A stretch of DNA of 62,733 bases from NCBI GenBank assembly GCA_016872415.1, contig VGZX01000007.1, positions 1-62,733 of the forward strand, written 5' to 3'. Origin of the DNA: SAR202 cluster bacterium. Its GTDB lineage: Bacteria > Chloroflexota > Dehalococcoidia > Lucifugimonadales > Australimonadaceae. The notes beneath the pieces were generated by a model. The model ran no database searches, was not told the DNA's origin, and was given only the letters and a program-made list of their open reading frames with translations. The position numbers and the translations under genes are program-made. Of the stretch, positions 25,328-34,337 are shown piece after piece. Each line of letters starts with the position of its first letter. Position 1 is the first letter of the stretch.

Positions 25328-27559
25328 TCAGCCGACCTTGTCAAGCTTGGCGAAGCTGGCAAGCAATCGCTTGATACCCGCGCTGCCCTTGAACGCCACC
25401 GTGACCTCGTAATCGGTGTTCGATGGGTTGCAGCTCACCACGATGCCGTCACCGAACGAGGCGTGCGTCACCTTCTCGCCCGCCTTGAACGGCGCGCCGT
25501 TGACCGTCGTGGACGTCCGTTGCGCCGGCGCCGCGGACGCCGGCGTGCTCCAGCGGTCATAGGCCACCGCCGGCTGCCGCTGTGGCTGGCGGCCCGGCGT
25601 CTCGATCAGGTGCTGCGGCACCTCCGCCAGGAAGCGCGACGGTATGCCCCCTTGCCCCTGGCCGAACATGCGCCGCCGGAACGCGCGCAGCAGATACAGG
25701 CGTTCGCGCGCGCGCGTGAACCCCACGTAGGCCAGCCGTCGTTCCTCCTCCAGCTGGTCGGGGTCGTCCAGCGACCGCATGTGGGGCAGCACGCCCTCCT
25801 CCATGCCCACCATAAACACCGCTGGGAACTCCAACCCCTTGATCTGGTGCAGGGTGATGAGCGTCAGGTATTGCTGGACATCACCCTCTTGCAGCGCATC
25901 CTGCTCGGAGATGAGCGCCGCGTTCTCCAGAAACGCTTGCAGCGCCTCCGGCGCTGGCCGGTCGGCCAAGTCCGCCGCCACGCCGCGCAGCTCACGCAGG
26001 TTGTCCAAGCGGTCCTCCACGTCATCGTCGCCCGAGTCCAGCAGCGACCGACGGTAGCCGGTACGCTCCATCACGTCGTCCAGCAGGCGGGGTAGGCCCA
26101 GCTGCCCCATGTCCTCGCGCAGGCCGGCGATCAGCTTCAGGAAGTCCGCCAATTGCTGACGCTGTCGCGGATTGAACGGGGCCGTGCTCGCGGGCGGCTC
26201 CTTGCTCGCCTCGGGGTCGGCCAACAGCTGCATGCCGGTATACATCGGCATGCCGAGGCCGTTCGCCCATTGCTGCAGCAGTTGGATGGTCTTGTCGCCG
26301 ATGCCGCGCGACGGCACATTGATGACGCGGACTAGACTCACCTCGTCATACGGGTCCTGTATGAGCCGCAGGTACGCGAGGATGTCCTTGACCTCCTTGC
26401 GCTGATAGAACTTCACGCCGCCGATGAGCCTGTAGGGCACGCCATAGCGCAAGCACGCCTCTTCCAGCGCCCGGCTCTGCGCGTTCACGCGGAATGTCAC
26501 CACGATGTCGCGCAGTGTGTACCTGCCCGACTTCGTCAGCCGCTCGACCTCTTGCAGCACGAACTGCGCTTCCTCCTCGTCCGTGAACTGCTCGGCCACG
26601 AGCACTGGCTCGCCCTTGTCGTTGTCGGTATACAGTCGCTGCTCCAGCCGCTTGCGGTTGCCGCTGATGAGGTGCTGTGCCGCTTCTAGGATCGTCTTGG
26701 TCGAGCGATAGTTCTGTCCCAGGCGCACCACCTTCGCCGTGGGGAAGTCTTTCTGAAAGCTGAGGATGTTCCGTATGTCGGCATTGCGCCATGAATAGAT
26801 CGACTGGTCAGGATCGCCCACCACGCACAGATTCTGGTACTTGCCCGCGATTTCCTTCGCCAGCTGGTACTGCACGACGTTCGTGTCTTGGAACTCGTCC
26901 ACCAGCAGGTGCATGTACCGCTCCTGGTACTTCGCCCGCACCTCCGGGGCGCGCCGGAACAGCTCGACCACCTTCGCCAACAGGTCGTCGAAGTCCACCG
27001 CGTGGCTGCGCGTCATGAGCTCCTGGTAGCGGGCGTACACACGCTGCACGATGTCGTCGTAGTAGCTGCCGCGAGGGTAGCCGTCGGGGCCGATTAGCTG
27101 CGACTTGGCCGCCGAGATCGCGCTGAGTATGTTGCGCGGCGGGAATCGCTTCGGGTCGATCTCGGCGTTCTCCATCGCCCGCTTCACGAGGCTCATTTGG
27201 TCCTCGTCGTCGAGGATGACGAACTCGGAGGGAATGCCGATCGCCTCGCCATCGCGACGCAATATCTGAGTGCACAGCGCGTGGAACGTGCCGGCAGTCA
27301 ATTGGTGAGCGCGGTTGCCGAGCAGCCGTTCCAGCCGCTCCTTCATCTCCTTCGCCGCGCGGTTGGTGAACGTGACCGCCGCGATGCGGTGCGACGATAT
27401 GCCCACTTCGCGCACGAGATAGGCGATGCGGTGGGTGATCACGCGCGTCTTGCCGGAGCCGGGGCCCGCCACGATGAGCAGGGGACCATCGACATGGAGG
27501 ACGGCCTCGCGCTGGGATGGGTTCAGGCCTTGGGTGAGGGCGTCGCGAGCTTGTGTCAT
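25328..27559 (-). CDS. pcrA: UvrD/PcrA-type ATP-dependent DNA helicase
   Basis: A 743-residue superfamily 1A helicase. Walker A is AGPGSGKTRV (about 31-40); then TFTNRAAKEM (Ia), LVDEFQDTN (motif II, about 224-232), GDPDQSIYSWR (III), RLGQNYRS (IV), TLHQIKGLEF (V) and LAYVGFTRARERLYL (VI). The C-terminal segment GAPFKAGEKVTHASFGDGIVV resembles the PcrA Tudor-like RNA-polymerase-binding domain. The set of motifs is complete. It acts in repair and in removal of RecA or stalled polymerase. No LexA box is seen in its 180-bp upstream region. Confidence 0.94.
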   Translation of the reverse strand: MTQARDALTQGLNPSQREAVLHVDGPLLIVAGPGSGKTRVITHRIAYLVREVGISSHRIAAVTFTNRAAKEMKERLERLLGNRAHQLTAGTFHALCTQILRRDGEAIGIPSEFVILDDEDQMSLVKRAMENAEIDPKRFPPRNILSAISAAKSQLIGPDGYPRGSYYDDIVQRVYARYQELMTRSHAVDFDDLLAKVVELFRRAPEVRAKYQERYMHLLVDEFQDTNVVQYQLAKEIAGKYQNLCVVGDPDQSIYSWRNADIRNILSFQKDFPTAKVVRLGQNYRSTKTILEAAQHLISGNRKRLEQRLYTDNDKGEPVLVAEQFTDEEEAQFVLQEVERLTKSGRYTLRDIVVTFRVNAQSRALEEACLRYGVPYRLIGGVKFYQRKEVKDILAYLRLIQDPYDEVSLVRVINVPSRGIGDKTIQLLQQWANGLGMPMYTGMQLLADPEASKEPPASTAPFNPRQRQQLADFLKLIAGLREDMGQLGLPRLLDDVMERTGYRRSLLDSGDDDVEDRLDNLRELRGVAADLADRPAPEALQAFLENAALISEQDALQEGDVQQYLTLITLHQIKGLEFPAVFMVGMEEGVLPHMRSLDDPDQLEEERRLAYVGFTRARERLYLLRAFRRRMFGQGQGGIPSRFLAEVPQHLIETPGRQPQRQPAVAYDRWSTPASAAPAQRTSTTVNGAPFKAGEKVTHASFGDGIVVSCNPSNTDYEVTVAFKGSAGIKRLLASFAKLDKVG

Positions 27560-27741
27560 GCGGCAAAGTATAGCCCAGCCATGCCGCCGCCAGCCCGCGG
27601 CCCGACCGGTGATTCATCTCCAAAGCGGTGCTATAGTCGCCGCATGCGCTTGCCCGCCCAAGGCGTCGCGCCCGGCCCATCGTCCGGCCTGTCCCCTCGG
27701 CCCGGACCGGCATCCCGAACGAAGCGAGGGACATCTCTCCC

Positions 27742-28089
27742 GTGCCGCCACCGCCCGACCCGCTCGCCACGACCCCGTTCCTTTACCTGACGACCACCGG
27801 CCGTGTGAGCGGCCAGCCGCGCGACATCGAGATATGGTTCGTGCGCGACGGCCAGGCGCTCTACGTCCTCGCCTCGAACCGCGAGCGCGCCCAATGGGTC
27901 CGCAATATCGTGGCGGACGGCAATGTCCGCGTGCGCCTGCTCGGTCACGAGACCGCGGCGACGGCACGTGTGCTCGACCGCTCGCGCGACGCGGACGAGT
28001 GGCGAACCGCCCAGCAGCTCTCCGCCGAGAAATACGGCTGGGGCGACGGTCTGCCCGTGCGGATCTCGCCGGAGCAATGGCCGTGGTGA
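27742..28089 (+). CDS. deazaflavin-dependent nitroreductase (DDN)-family small protein
   Basis: A 115-residue split-barrel protein with FLYLTTTGRVSGQPRDIEIWFVRDG near the N-terminus, VLASNRERAQWVRNIVADGNVRVRL in the middle and AEKYGWGDGLP near the end, the pattern of F420/FMN-binding nitroreductase-like proteins. The start is GTG 27742; no strong ribosome binding site. It overlaps the next gene by 13 nt. The cofactor cannot be decided from sequence alone. Confidence 0.7.
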   Translation: MPPPPDPLATTPFLYLTTTGRVSGQPRDIEIWFVRDGQALYVLASNRERAQWVRNIVADGNVRVRLLGHETAATARVLDRSRDADEWRTAQQLSAEKYGWGDGLPVRISPEQWPW

Positions 28090-28511
28090 ACGGGCCGCGC
28101 GCGCAACGATGCTTCTTCGCCGTCTATGGCGATCCGAATGCGCCCGGGCACGTGCCAGTCAAGGGCGGCAGGTTCGGCAATAAGCTCATGCCCCGCGACA
28201 TGGCCCCCGGCGACCTGGTGCTGTGCTACTGCACCGGCACCTACAAGGGCTTCGAGCGCTCCGTGCCCGGCATTGGCATCGTTTCGAAAGTCAACTGGCC
28301 CGCGCGCGACTACCGGTACGACTACCTCGCCTTCCAGACGCCCGTGCCGCTGGAGGTGCTGCGGCATCTCTTCACCGAGTCTGACCGCTTCAAGCTTGGC
28401 AATATCCGCTGGGACACGTTCCAGTTCTTCGAGCTGTCGGAGGAGTCGTTCCGCGCCGTCATGCGCGGCGTGAAGCTCACCAATGCCAAGAGGCGCCGGC
28501 TGCTGGACTAA
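28077..28511 (+). CDS. EVE-like (PUA-fold) domain protein
   Basis: A 144-residue protein overlapping the preceding gene by 13 nt. RCFFAVYGDP at the start, a MAPGDLVLCYCTG strand-turn and GIVSKV resemble EVE/PUA-like domains, which read modified nucleic-acid bases; the match is by pattern only. The C-terminal half (FQFFELSEESFRAVMRGVKL) looks like the terminal helix-strand of such domains. The ATG follows GGAG by 4 nt. Function not assigned. Confidence 0.5.
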   Translation: MAVVNGPRAQRCFFAVYGDPNAPGHVPVKGGRFGNKLMPRDMAPGDLVLCYCTGTYKGFERSVPGIGIVSKVNWPARDYRYDYLAFQTPVPLEVLRHLFTESDRFKLGNIRWDTFQFFELSEESFRAVMRGVKLTNAKRRRLLD

Positions 28512-28514
28512 CCG

Positions 28515-28991
28515 CTAGCCTCGCCGGCCGTTGACCGCCCAGACAACCGTATGCGACGCGCTCGCGCAGCCAGCCTCTTGCCTCAGCGTGAGCGATTCCA
28601 CCGCCGTGATCGTCTCGGCGCTTGCCTTGCCGAGCAGCGTGCCGCCGTAGCTGCCAGCGCCCGACCGCAGCAACATGCTGCCCGAACCCGAGGCGCGGAA
28701 CGTGCCGTCGGGCTCCATCCTGCCGTTGTAGACGCGCTGCCCCGTGCCGGTCGCCCCTTGCGCCGTGAGTGTCGCGATGAGCGAGGTGCCATCGGCCTTG
28801 CCCGACAGCACCAGCGTTCCGGTGAAGGCCGATGCTCCGCAGTCGTCCTGCGTCACGACGCCTTGGACGGCGTACGTGCCATGAAGGGCGCTCACGTCGG
28901 TTCCTTCCGGCGGGCCGTCGTCGATGAGGCCGCAAGCCGCGACAATCGAGGCCGCCGCGATGGCGACGGCCAGTCCGACGAGACGACGCAT
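28515..28991 (-). CDS. putative lipoprotein of unknown function
   Basis: A 158-residue protein with a lipoprotein signal peptide ([21 protein letters not shown]; lipobox AAC at about 18-20). The remainder is beta-rich (HGTYAVQGVVTQDDCGAS, then GSYGGTLLGKASAETIT). Two to three further cysteines (DDCG, EAGCAS) may form a disulfide. GGAG lies 6 nt upstream, and the ATG shares its A with the stop of the RnhA-MoaC gene (TGATG), so translation is coupled. No family recognised. Confidence 0.65.
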   Translation of the reverse strand: MRRLVGLAVAIAAASIVAACGLIDDGPPEGTDVSALHGTYAVQGVVTQDDCGASAFTGTLVLSGKADGTSLIATLTAQGATGTGQRVYNGRMEPDGTFRASGSGSMLLRSGAGSYGGTLLGKASAETITAVESLTLRQEAGCASASHTVVWAVNGRRG

Positions 28992-30004
28992 CAGGTGCTC
29001 CGTGGCGCCTTGTAATCGCCGCGGGTGCCCCCGCGCTTCTCCAGCAGGCGCACCTCGCCGATGGTCATGCCGCGGTCCACGGCCTTGCACATGTCGTAGA
29101 TCGCCAGGGCGGCCACGCTCACGGCCGCCAGGGCCTCCATCTCCACGCCTGTCTTGGCCGTGGTGTGCGCGGTGCCCGTGATGACGACGCGCCCGGCGGC
29201 GTCCGGGGCGAAGTCGACGCCCACGTGCGACAGCGGAACCTGGTGGGCCAGCGGTATCAGGTCCCAGGTGCGCTTGGCCGCCGCGATGCCCGCCAGCCGC
29301 GCCACGGTGAACACGTCACCCTTCTCCATCTGCCCGCGCAGCACCAGGTTCAGCGTCTCGGGGCGCATCGACACCACGCCCGATGCGATGGCGACACGCT
29401 CGGTGTCCGGCTTGCCGCCCACGTCGACCATCGCCGCCCTGCCATGCTCATCGAGGTGGGTCAGGCGAGGAGCGGCGGGCGATGGCGGGTCGCTCGGCGG
29501 CGGCGCCCCGCCATGCTCGTCGAGGTGGGTCATCTCGCGCTCGGTCGACATGCGCTCATCCCCTTCCCGCGCCGGGCCTGCCTGGTCGAGAAGGGGCCGG
29601 CCTTTTCCCATGAACTTCTTGGCCTCCGCCACCGCGAGCCGGTCGGCCTCCTCGTTCAGCGCGTGGCCGTTGTGCCCGCGCACCCACCGCCACGCTACCT
29701 TGCGCTCCTTCACGAGCGCGTCCAGCCGGGGCCACAGGTCTTGGTTGGCGTTGCGCTTCCAGTTGCGCGTCATTGTGTTGACGACGTACTCGCTGTCGCT
29801 ATGCACCGTCACCGTTGCGCCCTTGGGCGTGGCCTCCAGCCCGCGAATGGCGGCCGTCATCTCCATGCGATTATTGGTCGTCCGCGGCTCGCCGCCCGAC
29901 AACCGCCGGCCATGCGCGACATCGCCGTCGGTCATCACGATGGCCCCCCAGCCGCCGGGGCCGGGATTGCCGATGCACGCGCCGTCCGTGTAGATGTCGA
30001 TCAT
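28991..30004 (-). CDS. fusion of ribonuclease HI and MoaC (cyclic pyranopterin monophosphate synthase)
   Basis: A single 337-residue frame. Residues 2-135 are RNase HI with all four catalytic acids (D7 in YTDGAC, E48 in NNRMEMT, D70 in HSDSE, D121 in EEADRLA). Residues 180-335 are MoaC ([24 protein letters not shown], then [29 protein letters not shown] and YDMCKAVD). The linker carries an extra copy of the MoaC opening THLDEHG (159-165 and 182-188). ATG 29551 inside the linker has AAGGGG 8 nt upstream and could give free MoaC. I start at 30004 (MIDIYTDG). MoaC makes cPMP with MoaA, whose gene is 750 bp upstream. Confidence 0.88.
   Translation of the reverse strand: MIDIYTDGACIGNPGPGGWGAIVMTDGDVAHGRRLSGGEPRTTNNRMEMTAAIRGLEATPKGATVTVHSDSEYVVNTMTRNWKRNANQDLWPRLDALVKERKVAWRWVRGHNGHALNEEADRLAVAEAKKFMGKGRPLLDQAGPAREGDERMSTEREMTHLDEHGGAPPPSDPPSPAAPRLTHLDEHGRAAMVDVGGKPDTERVAIASGVVSMRPETLNLVLRGQMEKGDVFTVARLAGIAAAKRTWDLIPLAHQVPLSHVGVDFAPDAAGRVVITGTAHTTAKTGVEMEALAAVSVAALAIYDMCKAVDRGMTIGEVRLLEKRGGTRGDYKAPRST
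29441..29532 (-). repeat. 23-bp direct repeat, in-frame, in the RnhA-MoaC linker
   Basis: GCCATGCTCATCGAGGTGGG at 29441 (23 bp in all) recurs at 29510-29532 with one mismatch. The offset is 69 bp, exactly 23 codons, so the MoaC N-terminal motif has been copied in frame, consistent with a tandem duplication. Confidence 0.8.
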
Positions 30005-30073
30005 CAATATCAAAACTCGACCCGATAAGTTACGATTCCGCGCCAAGCTGAAGCCAGAGATTCTTACTCAACG

Positions 30074-30751
30074 GTGGATCGCGTGAACGACAACATAGTC
30101 TCCATCGCGCTAGACCGCTTCGAGCGATTGCTCAGATTTGGATTCCCTGGCCTTATGTTCTGGGGATTGATGCCGTTCGCGATCACGTCAATGCCTGACG
30201 GAACAGACTTAACGGTCGCATATAACAAGATTTACTCAAATGTGAACACATTTGGACACTTGGCGATAATACTAACCTCTGGGCTCGCGATTTACATCAT
30301 CGAGCGATATCTAGTCCACTAACCGTTCCTCGCATTTGTCTTGGTAGGTCGAATGAGAGTCGGAGCAGTTGTGAACTTCCAATCGGAGGAAGACACGTAT
30401 CCACCCAAGAGCAAGTCGCTTTGCGCGTACCCGGCATCAAACGGACGGCTCCTGTGGACACGATTTGGACTACGCCCTACAGATTCGGCAGAGGGCGCTG
30501 AGGCCAGATTCCATAACTACATGGCGAATAGGATGGCTTGGATTCACTCGCTGGGAAGCCTCTGGATAGTTAGCGGTGCCGTCCTTAGCGTAGGGCGTTG
30601 TGTGCAGGAATCCGTTATTCATAGGATTCCTGTGTGCACTTGGGCATTGATGCTGGTGGTCGTACTCCTAATGGCGGTTGCCTGGTGCTGGCACTCGACC
30701 ATTGCGGCCCGCGCGGAACAATGGCATTTCCAGGACGTGAGGCATCGGTAA
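30074..30751 (+). pseudogene. membrane protein of unknown function, interrupted by TAA
   Basis: One frame of 226 codons from GTG 30074 to TAA 30749-30751 with an in-frame TAA at 30320-30322. It encodes hydrophobic helices at about 24-40, 60-78 and (after the stop) 84-92, 160-172 and 180-195. The hydrophobic run either side of the stop (LAIYIIERYLVH, then PFLAFVLVG) suggests one original gene. The base composition is clearly less GC-rich than its neighbours. Two separate small proteins are the alternative, but the second half has no good ribosome binding site. No family recognised. Confidence 0.45.
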
Positions 30752-30754
30752 TAT

Positions 30755-31780
30755 CTACCCCCCGATCTGATACATCTCGATCTTGCGCCCGGCGCCGCGC
30801 GCGCGGAGCTCCGCACGCAGCTCGCTATAGCGGTCGGCGCGGCCTCGCCAGATGCCGGCGATCAGCGACCGCAGCTCATCGTCGGGGATGCCGGCACGCA
30901 GCGGCGCGCGCAGGTCGCGGCCCTTGCTGGCGAAAAGGCACGTGAACAGCTGACCTTCCGGCGACAGGCGCATGCGCGTGCAATCTCCGCAAAACGGCTG
31001 CAACACGGACGAGATGAAACCGACCTCGCCGGCGCCGTCCTTGTAGCGCCAGCGCTCCGCCACCTCGCCGCGGTAGTTCGGCGCCAACGGCTCGATCGGA
31101 TACACCGCGTCGATTCGCTCCACCAGCTCGCGCGACGGCACCACGTCCTCCGCGCGCCAGCCGTTGATGTTGCCGACGTCCATGTACTCGATGAAGCGCG
31201 GGATATGGCCGGTGCCCCGGAAGTGCTCCGCCAGCGCCAGCACGCCATCGTCGTTCACCCCGCGCTGCACCACGCTGTTGATCTTGATGGGCGAAAGGCC
31301 CACGTGTTCGGCCGCCGCGATCCCTTCCAGCACACGTTCGGGCCCGTGGCCGCGCCCGTTCATCCGCCCGAACGTCTCCGGGTCTAGGCTGTCGAGGCTC
31401 ACCGTCACCCTGCGCAACCCCGCATCGCGCAACGCCTCCGCCTGCTCCGCCAGCAAGAACCCGTTCGTCGTCAGCGTCAGATCGTCGATGCCGTCGATGC
31501 GCGACAGCAGCGCCACCAGATTGTGCAGGTCCTGGCGCACCAGCGGCTCGCCACCCGTGATGCGGACCTTCCGCACGCCAAGGTCGACGAACGCATGCGT
31601 CACGCGCGCAATCTCTTCGTAACTGAGCAGCGCCGTCCTCGGCAAGAAGCGATAGCGCTCGCCGTAGACCTCGGCGGGCATGCAGTAGGTGCAACGGAAG
31701 TTGCAGCGGTCCGTGACCGATATCCGCAAGTCGTGGAGCGGCCGGTTGAGCTTGTCCACCGGCGGGGGGTCTATGACCAT
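30755..31780 (-). CDS. moaA: GTP 3',8-cyclase MoaA
   Basis: A 341-residue radical SAM enzyme. CNFRCTYC (27-34) binds the SAM [4Fe-4S] cluster, TGGEPL is the SAM-binding GGE motif, and the C-terminal CGDCTRMRLSPEGQLFTCLF binds the second cluster. The C-terminal GG tail (YQIGG) required for activity is present. It converts GTP to 3',8-cH2GTP, the substrate of MoaC. It lies 2 nt downstream of rdgB, with which it is co-transcribed; the moaC domain sits in the fused gene nearby. Confidence 0.95.
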   Translation of the reverse strand: MVIDPPPVDKLNRPLHDLRISVTDRCNFRCTYCMPAEVYGERYRFLPRTALLSYEEIARVTHAFVDLGVRKVRITGGEPLVRQDLHNLVALLSRIDGIDDLTLTTNGFLLAEQAEALRDAGLRRVTVSLDSLDPETFGRMNGRGHGPERVLEGIAAAEHVGLSPIKINSVVQRGVNDDGVLALAEHFRGTGHIPRFIEYMDVGNINGWRAEDVVPSRELVERIDAVYPIEPLAPNYRGEVAERWRYKDGAGEVGFISSVLQPFCGDCTRMRLSPEGQLFTCLFASKGRDLRAPLRAGIPDDELRSLIAGIWRGRADRYSELRAELRARGAGRKIEMYQIGG

Positions 31781-31782
31781 GG

Positions 31783-32397
31783 CTAACCTGCCGCCGCCTG
31801 CCCGGCGAGGGACCGTAGATAGGCCACCGCCTGCCGCAACGCGTGGCCGCGGTGGCTGAACGCATCCTTCACGTCCGCCTGCATCTGCGCGATGGTCATG
31901 CCGTGCGCGGGCGAATAGAAAATTGGATCGTAGCCGAAGCCCTTGTCGCCCAGCGGGTCACGCGCGACGACGCCCTTGCAGGTGCCTTCGAACGCCTCCT
32001 CGCGGCCGTCCGGCCACACCATCGCAATCGCGGCGACATAGCGGCAGCCACGCGCGCCGTCAGGCACCGCTCGCAACTCGCGCAGCAGCAACCGAGTGCG
32101 GCCCGCGTCGTCGAGGCCCGGCCCACCGTATCGCGCCGAGTGCAGCCCCGGCCTGCCATCCAGCGCGGCGACCTCGATGCCCGAGTCGTCGGCTATCGCC
32201 GGCATTCCGCTAGCCTGTGCGAACGCGCGCGCCTTCAATAGCGCGTTTTGACGATACGTCGTCCCATCCTCCGCTACGTCCAGCCGGAGGCCCAATTCCC
32301 TCGGAGCGACGAGGTTAATCGACGGGTCGCCGATGATACGGTTGAACTCGACGACCTTGTGGGCATTGTTCGTGGCGATCAGCAGCCGGTGCCTCAT
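31783..32397 (-). CDS. rdgB: RdgB/HAM1 non-canonical purine NTP pyrophosphatase
   Basis: A 204-residue house-cleaning enzyme that hydrolyses XTP/dITP. IATNNAHKVVEFNRII (about 6-21) is the N-terminal phosphate-binding motif, IADDSGIEVAALDGRPGLHSARYGG (about 68-92) the substrate pocket, and GDKGFGYDPIFY (about 149-160) plus SHRGHALR the C-terminal catalytic motifs. The ATG at 32397 gives the normal length; the longer upstream frame is not conserved. Co-transcribed with moaA. Confidence 0.94.
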   Translation of the reverse strand: MRHRLLIATNNAHKVVEFNRIIGDPSINLVAPRELGLRLDVAEDGTTYRQNALLKARAFAQASGMPAIADDSGIEVAALDGRPGLHSARYGGPGLDDAGRTRLLLRELRAVPDGARGCRYVAAIAMVWPDGREEAFEGTCKGVVARDPLGDKGFGYDPIFYSPAHGMTIAQMQADVKDAFSHRGHALRQAVAYLRSLAGQAAAG

Positions 32398-32465
32398 GGG
32401 GTCATGATAGCACCGGGCCGATGGCGGTTCATGCCGTAGGACTGATATGAGACGTGTCATATCTA

Positions 32466-32494
32466 TTGACTCTTATTAAGTGCGCCTGTAAGAT
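32466..32494 (+). promoter_or_regulatory. promoter of hsp20
   Basis: TTGACT (32466-32471), a 17-bp spacer and TAAGAT (32489-32494) form a near-consensus housekeeping promoter. The predicted start near 32501 leaves a leader of about 57 nt before the hsp20 ATG. No CIRCE-type repeat is seen. Confidence 0.65.
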
Positions 32495-32557
32495 GCGGCT
32501 GCCAGCGATAGGGCTGGCGCGAATCATCGAAAGGAATTCGTGTAGGAGGTGGAAGCC

Positions 32558-33028
32558 ATGATGATGGAACGCTGGGACCCATTCCGCGAGATGCATCGCA
32601 TGGAGCGCATGATGAACCGGCTGTGGGGCAATGGGCCGGCCACGACCGAGAGCGAGATCGAAACGTGGAGCATCCAGTTGGACGTGAAGCAGGAGGGCGA
32701 CAACTTGCTCGTCCGCGCCGCGGTCCCCGGGGTGAAGCCTGACGACATCAACGTGACCTTCGAGGATGGCATCCTCACCATCAAGGGACAGACCTCCGAG
32801 GAGGAGGAGCGCAAGAAGGGCGAGTACCTCTTGCGCGAGCGCCTCGCCGGATCGTTCTACCGGGCCGTGCGCCTGCCCGACAACGTCGACTCCGACAAGG
32901 CGCAGAGCATCTACGAGAACGGCGAGGTGACCATCGCCTTCCCGCGTCAGGAGTCGAAGAAGGCCAAGCAGCTCAAGATCGAGGCCCGGCGTGGCAGCCA
33001 GCAGAAGCAGGTCACCGGCAAGCAATAG
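32558..33028 (+). CDS. Hsp20/alpha-crystallin small heat shock protein
   Basis: A 156-residue small heat shock protein. The N-terminal MMMERWDPFREMHRMERMMN is typical, then the alpha-crystallin domain from about 38 (VKQEGDNLLVRAAVPGVKPDDINVTF) with GILTIKGQTSEE and RAVRLPDNVDSDKAQSIYENGEVTIAFPR; the A-x-x-x-n-GvL type motif reads ENGEVTIAFP. The C-terminal I-x-I/V-type tail is weak. AGGAGGT 7 nt before ATG 32558 sets the start. It binds unfolding proteins in the cytoplasm. Own promoter upstream and terminator downstream make it monocistronic. Confidence 0.93.
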   Translation: MMMERWDPFREMHRMERMMNRLWGNGPATTESEIETWSIQLDVKQEGDNLLVRAAVPGVKPDDINVTFEDGILTIKGQTSEEEERKKGEYLLRERLAGSFYRAVRLPDNVDSDKAQSIYENGEVTIAFPRQESKKAKQLKIEARRGSQQKQVTGKQ

Positions 33029-33060
33029 GCAGCGTGATCTCCATCGCGGTTCGACTCTCG

Positions 33061-33093
33061 CGAAGGCGGCCATGGGTTCCATGGCCGCCTTCG
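33061..33093 (+). terminator. hsp20 terminator
   Basis: A perfect 15-bp stem (CGAAGGCGGCCATGG and its complement) with a GTT loop begins 32 bp after the hsp20 stop. The trailing CCGTTCTCC has few T residues. The position between hsp20 and pheS supports a terminator. Confidence 0.6.
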
Positions 33094-33222
33094 CCGTTCT
33101 CCGCCGTTCGCGCGATGCCGCCCTCTCCCTGCGTCAATGCCGCCCACGACAGCCCACCGTGCCGTTCCGACCTCCCCTTGCTATACTCACCTGCTGAACG
33201 CCATCGACAAGCAAGCCACATC

Positions 33223-34281
33223 ATGACGACGTCCGCCTTCGCCGACCTCAACGCCTTGCGCGACGCCGCCACGCGCGAGCTCGACGCTGCCGTCGACGCG
33301 GCCGCCCTCGAAGCGTGGCGCGTTGCCTACCTCGGCCGCTCCGGCAAAATCACCGGCGTCCTCCGTGGCATCGCCGCCGTGCCGGCCGATCAGCGCCGCG
33401 TATTCGGCGCCGCCGCCAATGAGATCAAGGTCGCGCTTGAGCAACGGTTCGAGGCGCGTCAGGCCGACCTCGAACGCGGAGCCCTCTCGGCGCTGGCCTC
33501 CGACGCCATCGACATCACATTGCCGGGGCGCCCGGTCGACATGGGCCGCCTGCACCCGACCACCATCGTCATCCGCGAGATCTGCGGGATATTTCAGAGC
33601 ATGGGCTTCCAGGTAGTGGAGGGCCCCGAGGTGGAGTGGGACAAATACAACTTCGAGGCGCTGAACATCCCCAAGGACCACCCGGCGCGCGACAAGTGGG
33701 ACACCATTTGGGTGGACGCCAACAAGGACGTCGAGGGCCGTTTCACCACCCTTCTCCGCACGCACAACTCGCCGATGCAAGCGCGCGTGATGGAGACGAA
33801 CCAGCCGCCCATCCGCGTCGTCGTGCCCGGCAAGTGCTTCCGCTACGAGGCGACCGACGCCACCCACGAGTCGCAGTTCTTTCAAGTCGAGGGCCTCGTC
33901 GTGGACGAGGGCGTGAGCTTCGCCAACCTCAAGCACACGCTCTATGAGTTCGCCCGGCGCCTCTTCGGCGGCGACCGCAAGGTGCGCTTCCGATGCGACT
34001 TCTTCCCCTTCGTCGAGCCCGGCGTTGATATGTCGATCGACTGCTTCAAGTGCGGCGGCCGCGACCCCGCGTGCCGTATCTGCCGCGGTTCCGGTTGGAT
34101 CGAGATCATGGGCGCCGGCATGGTGCACCCCAACGTCTTACGCAACGTCGGATACGATCCGGCAAGGGTCAGTGGGTTCGCGTTCGGCATGGGCCCGGAG
34201 CGCATCGCGATGCTGAAATACGGCATCGACGACATCCGCCTCTTCTATGCGAACGACATCCGGTTCCTGCGCCAGTTTTAG
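33223..34281 (+). CDS. pheS: phenylalanine--tRNA ligase alpha subunit
   Basis: A 352-residue catalytic subunit. ATG 33223 gives the normal N-terminal coiled coil (LDAAVDAAALEAWRVAYLGRSG). HPTTIVIREICGIFQSMGF and TTLLRTHNSPMQAR (motif 2 with the ATP-binding Arg) follow, and the motif 3 region FAFGMGPERIAMLKYGI is intact. A cysteine cluster, CFKCGGRDPACRICRGSGW (about 268-286), suggests a structural zinc, a feature of some PheS lineages. It is followed by pheT after 56 nt. Confidence 0.95.
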   Translation: MTTSAFADLNALRDAATRELDAAVDAAALEAWRVAYLGRSGKITGVLRGIAAVPADQRRVFGAAANEIKVALEQRFEARQADLERGALSALASDAIDITLPGRPVDMGRLHPTTIVIREICGIFQSMGFQVVEGPEVEWDKYNFEALNIPKDHPARDKWDTIWVDANKDVEGRFTTLLRTHNSPMQARVMETNQPPIRVVVPGKCFRYEATDATHESQFFQVEGLVVDEGVSFANLKHTLYEFARRLFGGDRKVRFRCDFFPFVEPGVDMSIDCFKCGGRDPACRICRGSGWIEIMGAGMVHPNVLRNVGYDPARVSGFAFGMGPERIAMLKYGIDDIRLFYANDIRFLRQF

Positions 34282-34337
34282 CTGTCCCGGCCGCGGTGGG
34301 CTGCGCGTGCCGCGACCCAAGGAGCGTTTGCTTCACC

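Noticed and set aside
27560..27741. LexA box upstream of pcrA
   Set aside because: No GAAC-N4-GTTC in the divergent intergenic region; pcrA does not appear to be in the LexA regulon here.
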